A stretch of DNA of 64,000 nucleotides from assembly GCF_000427295.1 (NCBI RefSeq), contig NZ_ATNM01000156.1:1-64000 (forward strand), written 5' to 3'. This DNA is from Cyclobacterium qasimii M12-11B (lineage in GTDB: Bacteria; Bacteroidota; Bacteroidia; Cytophagales; Cyclobacteriaceae). The notes beneath the pieces are model-generated. The model did not search any database, was not told the origin of the DNA, and was given only the letters and a program-made list of their open reading frames with translations. Made by a program: the position numbers and the translations under genes. Below are positions 29,157 through 38,666 of the stretch, piece after piece. How positions within the stretch are numbered: position 1 is the stretch's first letter; each line of letters starts with the position of its first letter.

Positions 29157-31130
29157 CTATTTTTGATTGGCTCTGTTCTGAAATTCCTTACTTGCAGTAT
29201 CCAGAAAATCAATAAATTTCTGGATATCCGTTTCGTAAGCAATGGGATTGATAAGCAACTCTTCCTCTTGATCTAGAATCACATAATAGGGCTGCGCATT
29301 GTTATTGAAACGGGTAATTTGAAAATCTGCATTTTGCTTGCCAATGGTTTTCTTGACCTTATTGTCATAAGTGGAGGTGTACCATTGTGATTCAGGCAAG
29401 GTGTGCCTTTCGTCTATATAAAGCGCTACCATTACGAAGTCTTCCTTTAAGCGCTTAAGCACCCTGGAATCTGACCACACCCTGGCTTCCATTTCACGAC
29501 AATTGACGCATCCATGTCCAGTAAAATCGATAAACAAAGGTTTGTTTTGTCTTTTAGAGGCCCTGAGTGCCTGGTCGTAATCAAAATATCCTTGAATTCC
29601 ATGCGGGAAATGAAGGAAATCCGCATACTTGGGTGATTCATCCAGTTCATTGTCCGAGGTCTGTCGGCTGATCTTGGTCAAGTCAAAATCATGTGAAGAA
29701 AGTGGTGGTAAATAACCACTAAGCCCTTTTAATGGTGCTCCCCACATTCCAGGAATCATATAAATGACCAATACGAAGGTCGCAATGGCAAGCATTAATC
29801 TTGGAACACCGAGGGATTCCATAGGGCTGTCATGTGGTAACCTAAGTTTACCTAACAAATACAAGCCCATCATGGTAAAGATCACGATCCAGATGGCCAG
29901 GTAAATGTCCCTGTCAAGAATTCCCCAATGGTATACCTGATCGGCAATGCTTAGGAATTTGAAAGCGAGGGCAAGTTCTAAAAACCCAAGAACCACTTTA
30001 ACTGAATTTAGCCAGCCACCAGATTTAGGCAAAGAACTAAGCCAACCAGGGAAAATGGCAAATAGCGTAAATGGTAAAGCAAAAGCCATTGAAAAGGCCA
30101 GCATGCCTAAAATTGGCTTGATTAGCGCTCCACCAGCTGAACTAATTAATATCGATCCGACGATTGGGCCGGTACAAGAAAAAGAAACCAGAACAAGGGT
30201 AAATGCCATAAAGAAAATGCCCATCATGCCACCTTTATCAGCCTTGGCATCCATTTTATTTACCAATCCTGCAGGAAGCGTAATTTCAAACAAGCCTAAG
30301 AAGGCCAATGCAAAGAAGATGAATACGGCAAAGAAAAACACATTTGGTACCCAGTGGGTAGAAAGCCAGTTGGCAAACTCAGGCCCTTGTACAGCGGCCA
30401 ACACTGTGCCTGCAATGGTATAAATGGCAATAATAGAAAAGCCATAAATAAAAGCATTTCTATAGCCTTCCATTTTAGACTTACCTCTTCCAGTGAAGAA
30501 GGTAACTGTCATAGGGATCATTGGAAATACACATGGCGTCAAAAGTGCTGCTAATCCAGCGAGGAAAGCAATGAGCATAAAACCGATCAAGGATTCTTCG
30601 GGTTGCTCCAAATTGATTTTTTCTCCTACCGGGGAGTCAGGTACCTGTCTAGTAACCGGATTACCCAAAGTTATTGAAAAATCTTCTTGATAATTTATGC
30701 AAAGATTGGTGACATCGGAACACATTTGATAGTCCACTGTACCCTTAATTTCTGCATTTTCCTCGGTAATAAGTAACTTTTGTCGAAACTCACCTTCTTT
30801 TTCAAAATAGGTGATGTCTCCCTCCCAGGTGTCGTCGAACTTTTTCTTTGAATTGATGGCTTCCAGCCCTCCCATAAGGCTGATTCCTTTGGCCTCTTCA
30901 AGGTTGATTTCCGTCAATAAAGGGCCTAGATCCGGATCGAATTCGTTGGAATAAATGTACCAGTTGAGAGGGATATTGGCCTTTAATATTAGTGTAACTG
31001 TATCTCCAACCGCTGGATCTTTTTGGTCAAGTTGAATGTCCCATTTTGGTGGGTCAGTTACCTGAGCGCTTAGTGATAGGCTTAGGAAAAAGAAGCTTAT
31101 TGCTAAATATAATAACTTATTGTAGTTCAT
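29157..31130 (-). CDS. dsbD: DsbD-family thiol:disulfide interchange protein
   Basis: 657 residues: signal peptide (residues 1-22), DsbD N-terminal periplasmic domain (about 25-150, with CSDVTNLC), an eight-helix CcdA-type membrane core (LAALLTPCVFPMIPMT and VSFSCTGPIVGSIL hold the membrane cysteines), and a C-terminal thioredoxin domain with C541/C544 in GHGCVNCREME. It moves electrons from cytoplasmic thioredoxin across the inner membrane to periplasmic thiol proteins such as those of cytochrome c maturation. It is a single transcription unit with a terminator. Confidence 0.93.
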   Translation of the reverse strand: MNYNKLLYLAISFFFLSLSLSAQVTDPPKWDIQLDQKDPAVGDTVTLILKANIPLNWYIYSNEFDPDLGPLLTEINLEEAKGISLMGGLEAINSKKKFDDTWEGDITYFEKEGEFRQKLLITEENAEIKGTVDYQMCSDVTNLCINYQEDFSITLGNPVTRQVPDSPVGEKINLEQPEESLIGFMLIAFLAGLAALLTPCVFPMIPMTVTFFTGRGKSKMEGYRNAFIYGFSIIAIYTIAGTVLAAVQGPEFANWLSTHWVPNVFFFAVFIFFALAFLGLFEITLPAGLVNKMDAKADKGGMMGIFFMAFTLVLVSFSCTGPIVGSILISSAGGALIKPILGMLAFSMAFALPFTLFAIFPGWLSSLPKSGGWLNSVKVVLGFLELALAFKFLSIADQVYHWGILDRDIYLAIWIVIFTMMGLYLLGKLRLPHDSPMESLGVPRLMLAIATFVLVIYMIPGMWGAPLKGLSGYLPPLSSHDFDLTKISRQTSDNELDESPKYADFLHFPHGIQGYFDYDQALRASKRQNKPLFIDFTGHGCVNCREMEARVWSDSRVLKRLKEDFVMVALYIDERHTLPESQWYTSTYDNKVKKTIGKQNADFQITRFNNNAQPYYVILDQEEELLINPIAYETDIQKFIDFLDTASKEFQNRANQK

Positions 31131-31227
31131 TACCGAATTTTTTTACCCATTTAGGTTTCACACCACATAGTAATTAAATTCGGTAATGATAAGTTCCTTA
31201 TTGTCCCTTCACTTTTGTTGCTTGGTC

Positions 31228-32619
31228 TTAATCTTTATTTGAAAGGCGGTGATAATGTTTGAAAAACAGAGCAATGGTTTCTATGCCTTTAAAATAATTG
31301 TCTACACCATAGTGTTCATTAGGGGAATGGATGGCATCTGTGTCCAGTCCAAAACCAAGTAAAATGGGGTCCAAGCCTAAAACCTGTTGGAACAAAGCGG
31401 TAATAGGTATAGATCCACCTTCTCTTGTCGGGATGGCTTTTTTACCGAAAGCCTCGTCTATGGCAGCTTCAGCTGCTTTATAACCAATCGAATCAGTAGG
31501 GATTACTGCTGCTTGTCCACCATGGTGAGGCACCACTTTTACTTTTACAGCAGGTGGTGCTATGCTTTTGAAGTGTTCTTCAAATAGTTTGGCAATGGCT
31601 TTATGGTCCTGATTGGGCACTAAACGCATTGAGATTTTTGCATTGGCTTTTGACGGAAGCACCGTTTTAGCGCCTTCACCTATATAGCCACCCCAAATGC
31701 CATTTACATCAAGGGTAGGGCGGATACCAACTCTTTCGATGGTGGTGTATCCTTTTTCGCCATAGGTTTCATTGATGTCAAGTTTTTTCTTGTACTCTCC
31801 TTCATCAAATGGTGCCTTATTCAATTGTTGGCGGTATTCTTTGCCATATTCTTCTACATTGTCGTAAAAGCCAGGGATGGTGATGTGGTTGTTTTCATCG
31901 TGAAGAGAGCTGATCATCTTGCAAAGGACATTGATAGGATTGGCCACTCCGCCACCAAAAGTACCACTGTGTAAATCCATTTTGGGACCGGTAACTTCAA
32001 CTTGCATATAAGCAAGTCCCCGAAGGCCTACCGTAACAGATGGATGCTCCAATGAAATCATTGATGTATCAGAAATTAGGACTACATCAGCCTTTAACTT
32101 TTCCTGATTGTCACGCACAAAAATATCCAGGTTTTCAGATCCTACTTCCTCTTCCCCTTCAATCATAAACTTAACATTACAATTGAGCTGTCCGCTGGCC
32201 AGCATGGATTCGAAAGCCTTGACGTGCATGTAGAATTGCCCTTTGTCATCTGCCGAGCCTCTGGCAAAAATGGCTCCATTGGGATGACTGCTAGTCTTTT
32301 TGATCACTGGCTCGAAAGGAGGTGAATCCCATAAGTCAAGTGGATCAGCTGGCTGCACATCATAATGTCCATAAACCAAAACCGTAGGAGCAGCTGGGTC
32401 AATTATTTTTTCTCCGTAAACAATAGGATAACCTGCGGTGCTGCAAATTTCGGCATAATCCACACCTGCGGCTTCAAGACTGGCTTTTACAAATTCTGCG
32501 GCCTTAAAAACATCCTTTTTATAGGCGGGGTCGGCACTAACAGATGGGATACGCAACAAGTCCAATAACTCATCTAAAAATCTTTTTGAGTTGGATTCAA
32601 TGTATTTTTTCAATTCCAT
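31228..32619 (-). CDS. M20 family dipeptidase
   Basis: 463 residues, typical of the CNDP/PepV-type dipeptidases. Zinc and catalytic motifs: VLVYGHYDVQPAD (His ligand and Asp), GSADDKGQFYMH (bridging Asp), EGEEEVGSENLD (catalytic Glu pair), and the C-terminal AIHSPNEHYGV (His ligand). The dimerisation domain lies about residues 195-350 (DLHSGTFGG). It has no signal peptide and is cytoplasmic, hydrolysing dipeptides. It stands alone. Confidence 0.92.
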   Translation of the reverse strand: MELKKYIESNSKRFLDELLDLLRIPSVSADPAYKKDVFKAAEFVKASLEAAGVDYAEICSTAGYPIVYGEKIIDPAAPTVLVYGHYDVQPADPLDLWDSPPFEPVIKKTSSHPNGAIFARGSADDKGQFYMHVKAFESMLASGQLNCNVKFMIEGEEEVGSENLDIFVRDNQEKLKADVVLISDTSMISLEHPSVTVGLRGLAYMQVEVTGPKMDLHSGTFGGGVANPINVLCKMISSLHDENNHITIPGFYDNVEEYGKEYRQQLNKAPFDEGEYKKKLDINETYGEKGYTTIERVGIRPTLDVNGIWGGYIGEGAKTVLPSKANAKISMRLVPNQDHKAIAKLFEEHFKSIAPPAVKVKVVPHHGGQAAVIPTDSIGYKAAEAAIDEAFGKKAIPTREGGSIPITALFQQVLGLDPILLGFGLDTDAIHSPNEHYGVDNYFKGIETIALFFKHYHRLSNKD

Positions 32620-32857
32620 GATGCTTTATTATTTTTGTGAGCCCTTCTAAGGCAATTTATCAGCTGCTGAGATCGATTTAAAATCAGTCCATTGTTACTC
32701 TTTCTAGTTTCATCCTTGCGCAGGTTGAAAGCTATATGGTCCCAGGTTTCAACTTTGATTTCATGAAGAGTAAAACTTCCGGGTTTATCACGTTATTTTT
32801 CAATTCCTCCGAATCCATGTTGAATCCTAAAATTAAGACATTTTAAAGAAATTTGCC

Positions 32858-33793
32858 TTATAATTTAAAATTAACCAAGCGTCCTTCTTTATTGGAATGC
32901 ATGTGAGAAGGAATAGCCGATTGAATTTCTTCAAAAAGCAAAGTCACCAGTTTTTGTTTCAAAAAGCTACGGGTGCGGATGAGGCTTATTTCTCTTACTG
33001 GAGGATCTCCAGCAAAAGGCCTTAGCCTGATTTTTTCTTCTTTTGAAAGATTTTCTGTAGCAAGTTCTGGAAGCAATGTAATGCCAGTGTAGCGGTCAAC
33101 CATGTTTTTTAGCCCTTCCAGAGAGCCGCTTTCATAGTGAAAATTCTTGCGCTGAAATTTACTTTTGTCACAGAGGTTGAGGACTTGGTCCCGGAAACAA
33201 TGGCCTTGCTGTAAAACCCACAAATCTTCAGAAGGAAGATTTTCTACCCGTATTTCTTCCTGGTTCAAAAGTGGGTGGGCATTGGATAAATAGACATAAA
33301 ATTTTTCGTAAAATATCGGTTTCTCTACAATTCCATTTTCATGAAGAGGGCTGACAACTAAGCCCAAATCAAGCTCATCATTCTTAAGCCGGCTTATAAT
33401 GTCTTCAGTTACCATTTCTTGCACCTCCAGAAGGACATTTGGGTACTTTTCAATAAAATTCCTAATAAAAAGGGGCAATAGATAGGGAGCAAGGGTAGGG
33501 ATAATCCCGATTTTAATCGTTCCACCAACTTCTCCTTTGATTTCTGCTACCAGTTCAAAAATGCCCTTACTTTCCGCAACCACTCTTTTGGCCTGAACAA
33601 CGATTCTTTCTCCTATTTCTGTGGGTATCACAGGCATTTTGGACCTGTCAAATAAAATGATGCCCAATTCCCTTTCCAACTTGCTCACTTGAGCACTTAG
33701 GGTGGGCTGGGTGACAAAACAAGCTTCAGCAGCATGTCCAAAATGCCGAAACTTCTCTACAGCCAATATGTATTCCAGTTGTTGTATCGTCAT
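32858..33793 (-). CDS. oxyR: OxyR, LysR-type hydrogen peroxide sensor
   Basis: 311 residues. Winged helix-turn-helix at residues 1-60 (FRHFGHAAEACFVTQPTLSA) and a periplasmic-binding-like effector domain at about 90-295. C199 and C208 in QQGHCFRDQVLNLC have the same spacing and even the same numbering as the redox cysteines of E. coli OxyR, which form the activating disulfide. It controls catalase and peroxiredoxin-type genes; none adjoin it here, though the window also holds a superoxide dismutase. Confidence 0.94.
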   Translation of the reverse strand: MTIQQLEYILAVEKFRHFGHAAEACFVTQPTLSAQVSKLERELGIILFDRSKMPVIPTEIGERIVVQAKRVVAESKGIFELVAEIKGEVGGTIKIGIIPTLAPYLLPLFIRNFIEKYPNVLLEVQEMVTEDIISRLKNDELDLGLVVSPLHENGIVEKPIFYEKFYVYLSNAHPLLNQEEIRVENLPSEDLWVLQQGHCFRDQVLNLCDKSKFQRKNFHYESGSLEGLKNMVDRYTGITLLPELATENLSKEEKIRLRPFAGDPPVREISLIRTRSFLKQKLVTLLFEEIQSAIPSHMHSNKEGRLVNFKL

Positions 33794-34044
33794 ATGCTAA
33801 TTTACGGTAATTTAGCTACGAATTTCTTCTGCCAAAGATTAAATATAGAAAGCATTTAATCAATTTTATCCCCCTGATTACAGTTGGTTCTATTATTTTT
33901 ATTTGTTCAAAACATTGACAATAACCTTTTGTGGCCAGGTTGAATGGGGTGAAGAAGCATCAAGCTAAGGCCCCAATTTTAAGAATATTATATTTTAAAC
34001 TAAATCTTCAATATTATGGTTTTGTCTTTTAGTTTTTAAATAAA

Positions 34045-34749
34045 ATGAATAGCTTTAAGCTGATTAACTTTAGACTTAGTATAATGGTTAGAGCCCTAAT
34101 TATCATCTTTCTATTTGGCGTTTCATTTTTTTCAGCCAGTTCTCAAACCCTTAAAAAGGTAAAAGAGAAAAGTAAAAACTCTAACACAGTTTTTACTTTT
34201 CATGTGCTTGATGACGAACAGACCAAAGAAGGAGCTGCTGAAATTAAGTACAAAGGAAATATGGGGTTCCGAGTAAAAGGACAATATAGTCAAGGAAATA
34301 AGTCAGGAACATGGGATTATTTTGATTCTGACAACACTTTAATTCAACAATATAACTTTTCTACAAAATCCTTTGAATACCTACAAGATTTCAAATCAGT
34401 CAAGGCCGTTTATATTTTAAAGGACGAAGATTTGGTAGAGGTAAAAACAGGTGCCATGCCTGTATTATTAGGTGGTGATGCTAAGTTTTTCTATTTCCTG
34501 GCCAATAATGTACGCTATCCACACGCGGCAAGGGCAAAAGGTGTTACCGGTACAATAGGAGTGATGGTAACCATTACCAAAGAAGGAAAAATGGAGCGTC
34601 CATTTATTCCGAAAGCAGGGGATAAATCCTTAGACGCTGAAGCGTTAAGGGTGGTTTCTTTGATGCCGAACGATTGGATTCCATTATATCTTGATGGGAA
34701 AGCTACCGATAGTTTGGTGCTGTTATATTTTAACTTCCATATGGGGTAG
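34045..34749 (+). CDS. Protein with C-terminal TonB-like domain
   Basis: 234 residues; a second ATG at 34084 (MVRALIIIFLFGVSFF) could be the true start, giving a standard signal peptide ending SASSQ. The middle (residues about 50-110) resembles MORN-like or toxin-immunity repeat segments (GQYSQGNKSGTWDYFDSDNT). The last 90 residues are a TonB C-terminal domain (NNVRYPHAARAKGVTGTIGV, VTITKEGKMERPFI). It lacks a proline-rich spanning region, so it is likely an exported accessory protein rather than a classical TonB. Monocistronic. Confidence 0.75.
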   Translation: MNSFKLINFRLSIMVRALIIIFLFGVSFFSASSQTLKKVKEKSKNSNTVFTFHVLDDEQTKEGAAEIKYKGNMGFRVKGQYSQGNKSGTWDYFDSDNTLIQQYNFSTKSFEYLQDFKSVKAVYILKDEDLVEVKTGAMPVLLGGDAKFFYFLANNVRYPHAARAKGVTGTIGVMVTITKEGKMERPFIPKAGDKSLDAEALRVVSLMPNDWIPLYLDGKATDSLVLLYFNFHMG

Positions 34750-35070
34750 TTTGTCATCAGCTTAAATTCTTTAAGGACTTTCCAAGGCCTTTTTTAAAAG
34801 CAATTGAGAATTGCGCTAAGGTGCTGTAAGTATGGTAGGTAATGATTTACCTGACTTTTTATCTTTTAATTGGTGCCAACTAATATTTAGTCCTCACAGG
34901 TCTTCGAATCAAAGATGGAAAACCAAACAGGTACATAGGAAATGGAATGAAAACACCCTTTTTTATTCCACTTAAATCCTTTCAAGACGTATCTAAAGTC
35001 CTCTATATTAGGTATTCCATTATCCTTGAAAATATTTTCCCAATTCTTTACTTACAATTTAAAGGTTTTT

Positions 35071-35078
35071 TATCTTTG
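35071..35078 (+). promoter_or_regulatory. Candidate promoter -7 box
   Basis: TATCTTTG, an exact match to the Bacteroidota TAnnTTTG element. The -33 region is weak (TTTA near 35047). It points at the PepSY gene, with a long leader of about 270 nt. Confidence 0.45.
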
Positions 35079-35097
35079 CACGGCTGTTAAACCTTTC

Positions 35098-35112
35098 TTA
35101 GATTAAATCTAA
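35098..35112. promoter_or_regulatory. Candidate metalloregulator operator
   Basis: Perfect 6-3-6 palindrome TTAGATTAAATCTAA about 20 bp downstream of the -7 box, overlapping or just after the start of transcription, where a bound repressor would block. The form is similar to DtxR/Fur-type sites near iron genes, and the next gene is a PepSY protein of the iron-uptake-associated type. The assignment is inference. Confidence 0.4.
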
Positions 35113-35354
35113 ATAATGTTTAACTTTATGGAACCGTTTAAGCGCTTTAGGTTTGTGATTGGTAATTCCTATAGGACCAAGGGATTAAAGTATTTGGGAA
35201 CATAAAGAGGAGTCAATAGTGAGCAGGAGAAAAAGGACTTTGTTGCTCTTTTATATGCGCAGCACAAGAAAATTAATTTGAAAAAATTTTAGCATGGAAT
35301 TTACCCTAATCGGTTAATTCTCATTGTTGTTTATAAATCAATTCTACCAAGTAT

Positions 35355-36596
35355 ATGACAAAGCAGAAAAAATCTAAAGCATGGGCTAAAACCAGGAAGT
35401 TCTTTAATGATATCCACTTATGGGCAGGGTTGATAAGTGGGATAGTATTATTGGTGGTCTGCTTGACAGGTACTGTATATGTTTACAACACCGAAATCCG
35501 TGAGTGGAATGCTTCACACCTTTATCAAGTAAGCAATAGTGAGGGGAATGCTGCGCTAACTCCAGATGAATTGCTTGCCAAGGGTAGAAAAGTTATTGAG
35601 GGGAAAATTTTGGCCATAAAAATTTCTTCAGATGAAAATAGAAGTTTTCAGATAAATGCAAGGGCAGAGGGAGATAAAAGTCGATCTGGAACCACCTATT
35701 TCTTCAATCAATATACTGGGGAATTATTGGGTAATAGCAATGAAGAAAATTCGGCGGCTACATTTATGGGCTATATGTTCAGCTTACACCGCTGGTTGTT
35801 GTTAGACAAAATTGAAGCCCCAATTTTTGAAGGTTTAGAAAATAGAAAGCTTGGTAGCTATATTACTGGGGCCAGCACTATTCTTTTCACCATAGGTGTA
35901 TTAACCGGATTGGTCATTTGGGTGCCACGCAAAGCGAAGTATTGGCGTCAAGGGCTGAAGATTAAATTTAGTAGCAATTGGAAGCGTATCAATCATGACC
36001 TTCACAATTCTCTGGCCCTTTATTCTGCCATAATTTTGTTTTTAATGGGAGTTACTGGCCCTTTCTTTTCATTTCCCTGGTACAGGGAAGCATTGCAAAA
36101 ATCCTTGGGAACCTACGAGGAGAGGAGTGTAAGAGGTCCAGCTCAGAATGCTGGTCAGGGTAAGAAGGAAGCAAAAAAAGAGGAATCCAAAATAGAAATG
36201 TTGCCTTTGGAAGATTATTTGTACAGCGTGGATCAAACGCTTGACTATAAAGGTGAATACACTGTTAGCTTACCTGGAGCGGGCGATTCTAAAGTAAATA
36301 TCAGTAAAAAACGTGCAGGATTTTTTGCCCCGGCAGCGTCTGATAAGTTAGTTTTGGATGTGGCAACTGCTGAGGTGTTGGAAGCGGACATTTTTCGAGA
36401 CAAGCCTTTCAACGAACGGGTTTCAGGATCTATAAAGGCTTTGCACTTAGGGGACGTATATGGGTCATTCTCTAAGTTGCTCTATTTTATTTCTTGTTTG
36501 ATCGCCACTAGCCTTCCTATTACGGGTACGCTTATTTGGATCAATAAGATGAAGAAACCTAAGAAAAAGAAGGAAAGAAAAGCAGCATCGGTTTGA
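35355..36596 (+). CDS. PepSY-associated membrane protein (iron-uptake type)
   Basis: 413 residues. N-terminal helix WAGLISGIVLLVVCLTGTVYVY, a periplasmic PepSY-like region (about 60-140), two central helices (ILFTIGVLTGLVIWVPRKAKYW and ALYSAIILFLMGVTGPFFSF), another periplasmic region, and a final helix (LYFISCLIATSLPITGTLIW) with a lysine-rich tail. HLWAGL and NHDLHNSL histidines are typical. Proteins of this type sit beside siderophore receptors and are thought to reduce or release iron in the periplasm. No receptor is adjacent here. Confidence 0.85.
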   Translation: MTKQKKSKAWAKTRKFFNDIHLWAGLISGIVLLVVCLTGTVYVYNTEIREWNASHLYQVSNSEGNAALTPDELLAKGRKVIEGKILAIKISSDENRSFQINARAEGDKSRSGTTYFFNQYTGELLGNSNEENSAATFMGYMFSLHRWLLLDKIEAPIFEGLENRKLGSYITGASTILFTIGVLTGLVIWVPRKAKYWRQGLKIKFSSNWKRINHDLHNSLALYSAIILFLMGVTGPFFSFPWYREALQKSLGTYEERSVRGPAQNAGQGKKEAKKEESKIEMLPLEDYLYSVDQTLDYKGEYTVSLPGAGDSKVNISKKRAGFFAPAASDKLVLDVATAEVLEADIFRDKPFNERVSGSIKALHLGDVYGSFSKLLYFISCLIATSLPITGTLIWINKMKKPKKKKERKAASV

Positions 36597-36663
36597 TGAA
36601 TTGAGGGTTTAAAACCGAATTCGAATCCATTGATAAGTACATTTTGTAGTTAAGCTTACATAG

Positions 36664-36715
36664 GGATTTTGTCAGTATTGTTGCAAAAAAACAGGCAACA
36701 ATACCGCCAAAATCC
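36664..36715. repeat. Bipartite 52-nt hairpin
   Basis: Outer 8-bp stem (GGATTTTG/CAAAATCC), a short 3x3 internal loop with a possible C-G pair, inner 10-bp stem (GTATTGTTGC/GCAACAATAC) and a 10-nt loop. It lies 68 nt after the PepSY stop. There is no clear T-run on either side, so it is not a standard terminator; it could be an RNA 3' end structure or a small relic inverted repeat. Confidence 0.5.
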
Positions 36716-37023
36716 TGTTGTATCTCTTGTTTTCACCTGGGCCTCACTGCCCTGGCTACAATAATTTCACTTCTCTGGGTTTTTGGGATTTATGAAATTT
36801 CTCAGTCAACATCAAAATTAAATTTAAGCTAAAAAGAGTTAGATAGCATTATGGAATAGGATGTGCATTTTATATTTAAACGCTTCTATAAGATAGAAAC
36901 CAAGGCTGTTTGTTTTTGCAGCCTTATAATTAAAAGTCAGGCATAACCATTTTTGACATTTGCTTTTTTATAAAGCAGCAAGGAGAAAGAATAATTTTGG
37001 TAACGCTTAGTTGCGATTTGACA

Positions 37024-37055
37024 AATGCAGGCAGGAATAAATTCCTGCATTTTTT
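37024..37055 (+). terminator. Probable bidirectional terminator
   Basis: AATGCAGG..CCTGCATT and, alternatively, GCAGGAAT-AA-ATTCCTGC form a strong hairpin followed by TTTTTT on the plus strand. It ends the PepSY transcript or an unseen short RNA, and also sits 30 nt past the stop of the minus-strand membrane-protein gene. Confidence 0.7.
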
Positions 37056-37084
37056 GTTTTAGGTCTTGCTTCTTGTCCTTTCCC

Positions 37085-37375
37085 CTAGAAAAAAAGATAA
37101 AAAACAATTCCAACAAAGAGCAAAAAGGAAATCCTACCAAACCAATAATTAAGCTTGGTCCAGCGGATTATTTGATTGATTTTTAGGTTTAACTCTTCGG
37201 TCTCAATTTGGTCAAAAAGTTGGGACAGTTCTTTTAAAGAGTACCTTAAAGAAATGCTTTGTTTGTTAATGGACAACTTGTGTTTCTTTAAAAGCGCAGA
37301 AACTTTAAAATAGATCTTGAACCCAACAATTACATGAATTACAAATAGAACATATACAATGTAGAGAAAGGTCAT
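37085..37375 (-). CDS. Small two-helix membrane protein
   Basis: 96 residues: N-terminal helix (FLYIVYVLFVIHVIVGFKIYF), a charged middle of about 45 residues, and a C-terminal helix (YWFGRISFLLFVGIVFYLFF). No family recognised. It is isolated between the PepSY gene and the lipoprotein gene. Coding is plausible from its hydrophobic pattern and clean start, but not proven. Confidence 0.5.
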   Translation of the reverse strand: MTFLYIVYVLFVIHVIVGFKIYFKVSALLKKHKLSINKQSISLRYSLKELSQLFDQIETEELNLKINQIIRWTKLNYWFGRISFLLFVGIVFYLFF

Positions 37376-37575
37376 GGTTTTTAGCGAATAGGCCCTTGCA
37401 AAAAGCTTTTGTCAATGTTTGAATGTAAGAAATATAATTTGATTTGAAAGTTTGCCTTTAGATCTGTAAAAATTAGGTGGAGGCGTTTTGTTCACAATTA
37501 AGCTAATATTTTGATTTATTCTGAGACGAAATGAGCGTATAGTGCGTCTTAAACAATTAAAGCAGCTAAAATATT

Positions 37576-38075
37576 ATGAAAAAGAACCACGTTTTTCTAA
37601 TGCTATCTTTATTTCTCTTATCGATGAGCTGTGTAGAGGAGGAGGTAATCGAAGCCCAAAACCTTTATGGGAACTGGGAAAACTTTATTTATCTTGAAAA
37701 TCAGGACTTGAATAAGGTAGATACCTATGTGTTTGATTTAAACGGAAAGTATTATAGAAGCATTGCCTTTAAAAACCCCGAACAAATCAAACTTTGGGTT
37801 ATTCCATGTATTTGACGGGGAATTATATTTTGGAAGGGAATGAATTGGTATTGAATGAAGAAAGCAGGCTTTTTAACTTAGGGGAAGACCTTTATGAAGA
37901 CATTGATGGTCTTTCAGAAATTGATGTTGTAGAAAATACAACTGTAAGTTTAGCATTTAAAAGTAGCAGGCAAATTTTGGAAATCACCAAAACTTGTAGT
38001 CCATTGTTATCCAGTATTTGTATTCCTGTTACCGCCTATAATCGAAGAGAATATGCCTTGTTTTCTCCCCAGTGA
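37576..38075 (+). pseudogene. Lipoprotein, frameshifted
   Basis: Two frames, 37576-37815 and about 37796-38075, form one protein of about 165 residues. Lipobox LLSMSC with lipid-bearing C19, then a domain beginning NLYGNWENFIYLE, as in lipocalin-like lipoproteins of Bacteroidota, continuing LGYSMYLTGNYILEGNELVL and ending with several cysteines (TKTCSPLLSSICIPV). One extra T at 37793-37795 (or one extra G just after) restores the frame. Function unknown. Confidence 0.65.
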
Positions 38076-38168
38076 TTTAACCCGAAATGGGCAATAGACG
38101 ACAATTAGGAGATGGACCTTGGAAACCCTAATGCATTTTCTGGGTTAAAGTTTAACAGAAAAAAGTTA

Positions 38169-38645
38169 TTATTTATTTTTTAGCGGAATCCAAATTTCCT
38201 CCTCTGATAAAGGGGAGCTGTTGCTGTATTTATCCCCCATGACTTGAAAGTGAGGCCTGTCATCTAGCTGGTAGTCGGAATGGGGAACCCAGGTGTTGTA
38301 AATGTATTCAAAAATGCTTTTGTCTGTATTTGGCCCTTTATAATTAAAGACGGCAAACAGACCACCCTTTAGCAGAAATGGCGTTAGCTGATTGGGTATT
38401 TCTTTACTATTTTCGACCTCCATACAAGCCCATTGATAAAACTCCTTTGTTGGATCAAAGGTATTAAAGTGTTCTCTATCATATACTTGTAAAGCGATCA
38501 ATTCCTGAGATTTCTGGATGGGAAGAGTGGTCTTAATCAGCATAAAACTTTTCCAGAGCTCAGCTGTCTGATTGTTTACCATGCTCATTCGACAACTTTT
38601 TCCTACCAGCTGCTTGTCTTTAATATTTACTAATCGTGGTTGCAT
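38169..38645 (-). CDS. GyrI-like / AraC effector-binding domain protein
   Basis: 158 residues, a single SOUL/GyrI-like small-molecule-binding domain: MQPRLVNIKDKQLVGKSCRM start, then GGLFAVFNYKGPNTDKSIFE, YIYNTWVPHSDYQLDDRPHF, and EEEIWIPLK at the end, all hallmarks of the family. It lacks a DNA-binding domain, so it is probably a stand-alone ligand-binding protein. It is 21 bp downstream of the DUF2064 gene and likely co-transcribed. Confidence 0.85.
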   Translation of the reverse strand: MQPRLVNIKDKQLVGKSCRMSMVNNQTAELWKSFMLIKTTLPIQKSQELIALQVYDREHFNTFDPTKEFYQWACMEVENSKEIPNQLTPFLLKGGLFAVFNYKGPNTDKSIFEYIYNTWVPHSDYQLDDRPHFQVMGDKYSNSSPLSEEEIWIPLKNK

Positions 38646-38666
38646 TTTTTACAATAAAACTTTCAA

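Larger units (their letters stand above)
34750..35354. other. Intergenic region before the PepSY gene, 605 bp
   Basis: No convincing reading frame. It contains a -7-type promoter box and a 15-bp palindrome (listed separately) in its right half. The long stretch 35113-35354 between the palindrome and the PepSY start looks like an untranslated leader or an eroded gene; short frames in it match nothing I know. Confidence 0.5.

Noticed and set aside
36902-36925. AAGGCTG..CAGCCTT as a terminator
   Set aside because: 7-bp stem with a 10-nt loop and no T-run on either strand; a stronger terminator follows at 37024-37055.
36937-37140. Minus-strand frame of 67 codons
   Set aside because: It runs over a terminator hairpin and into the next gene in another frame, so it is unlikely to be translated.
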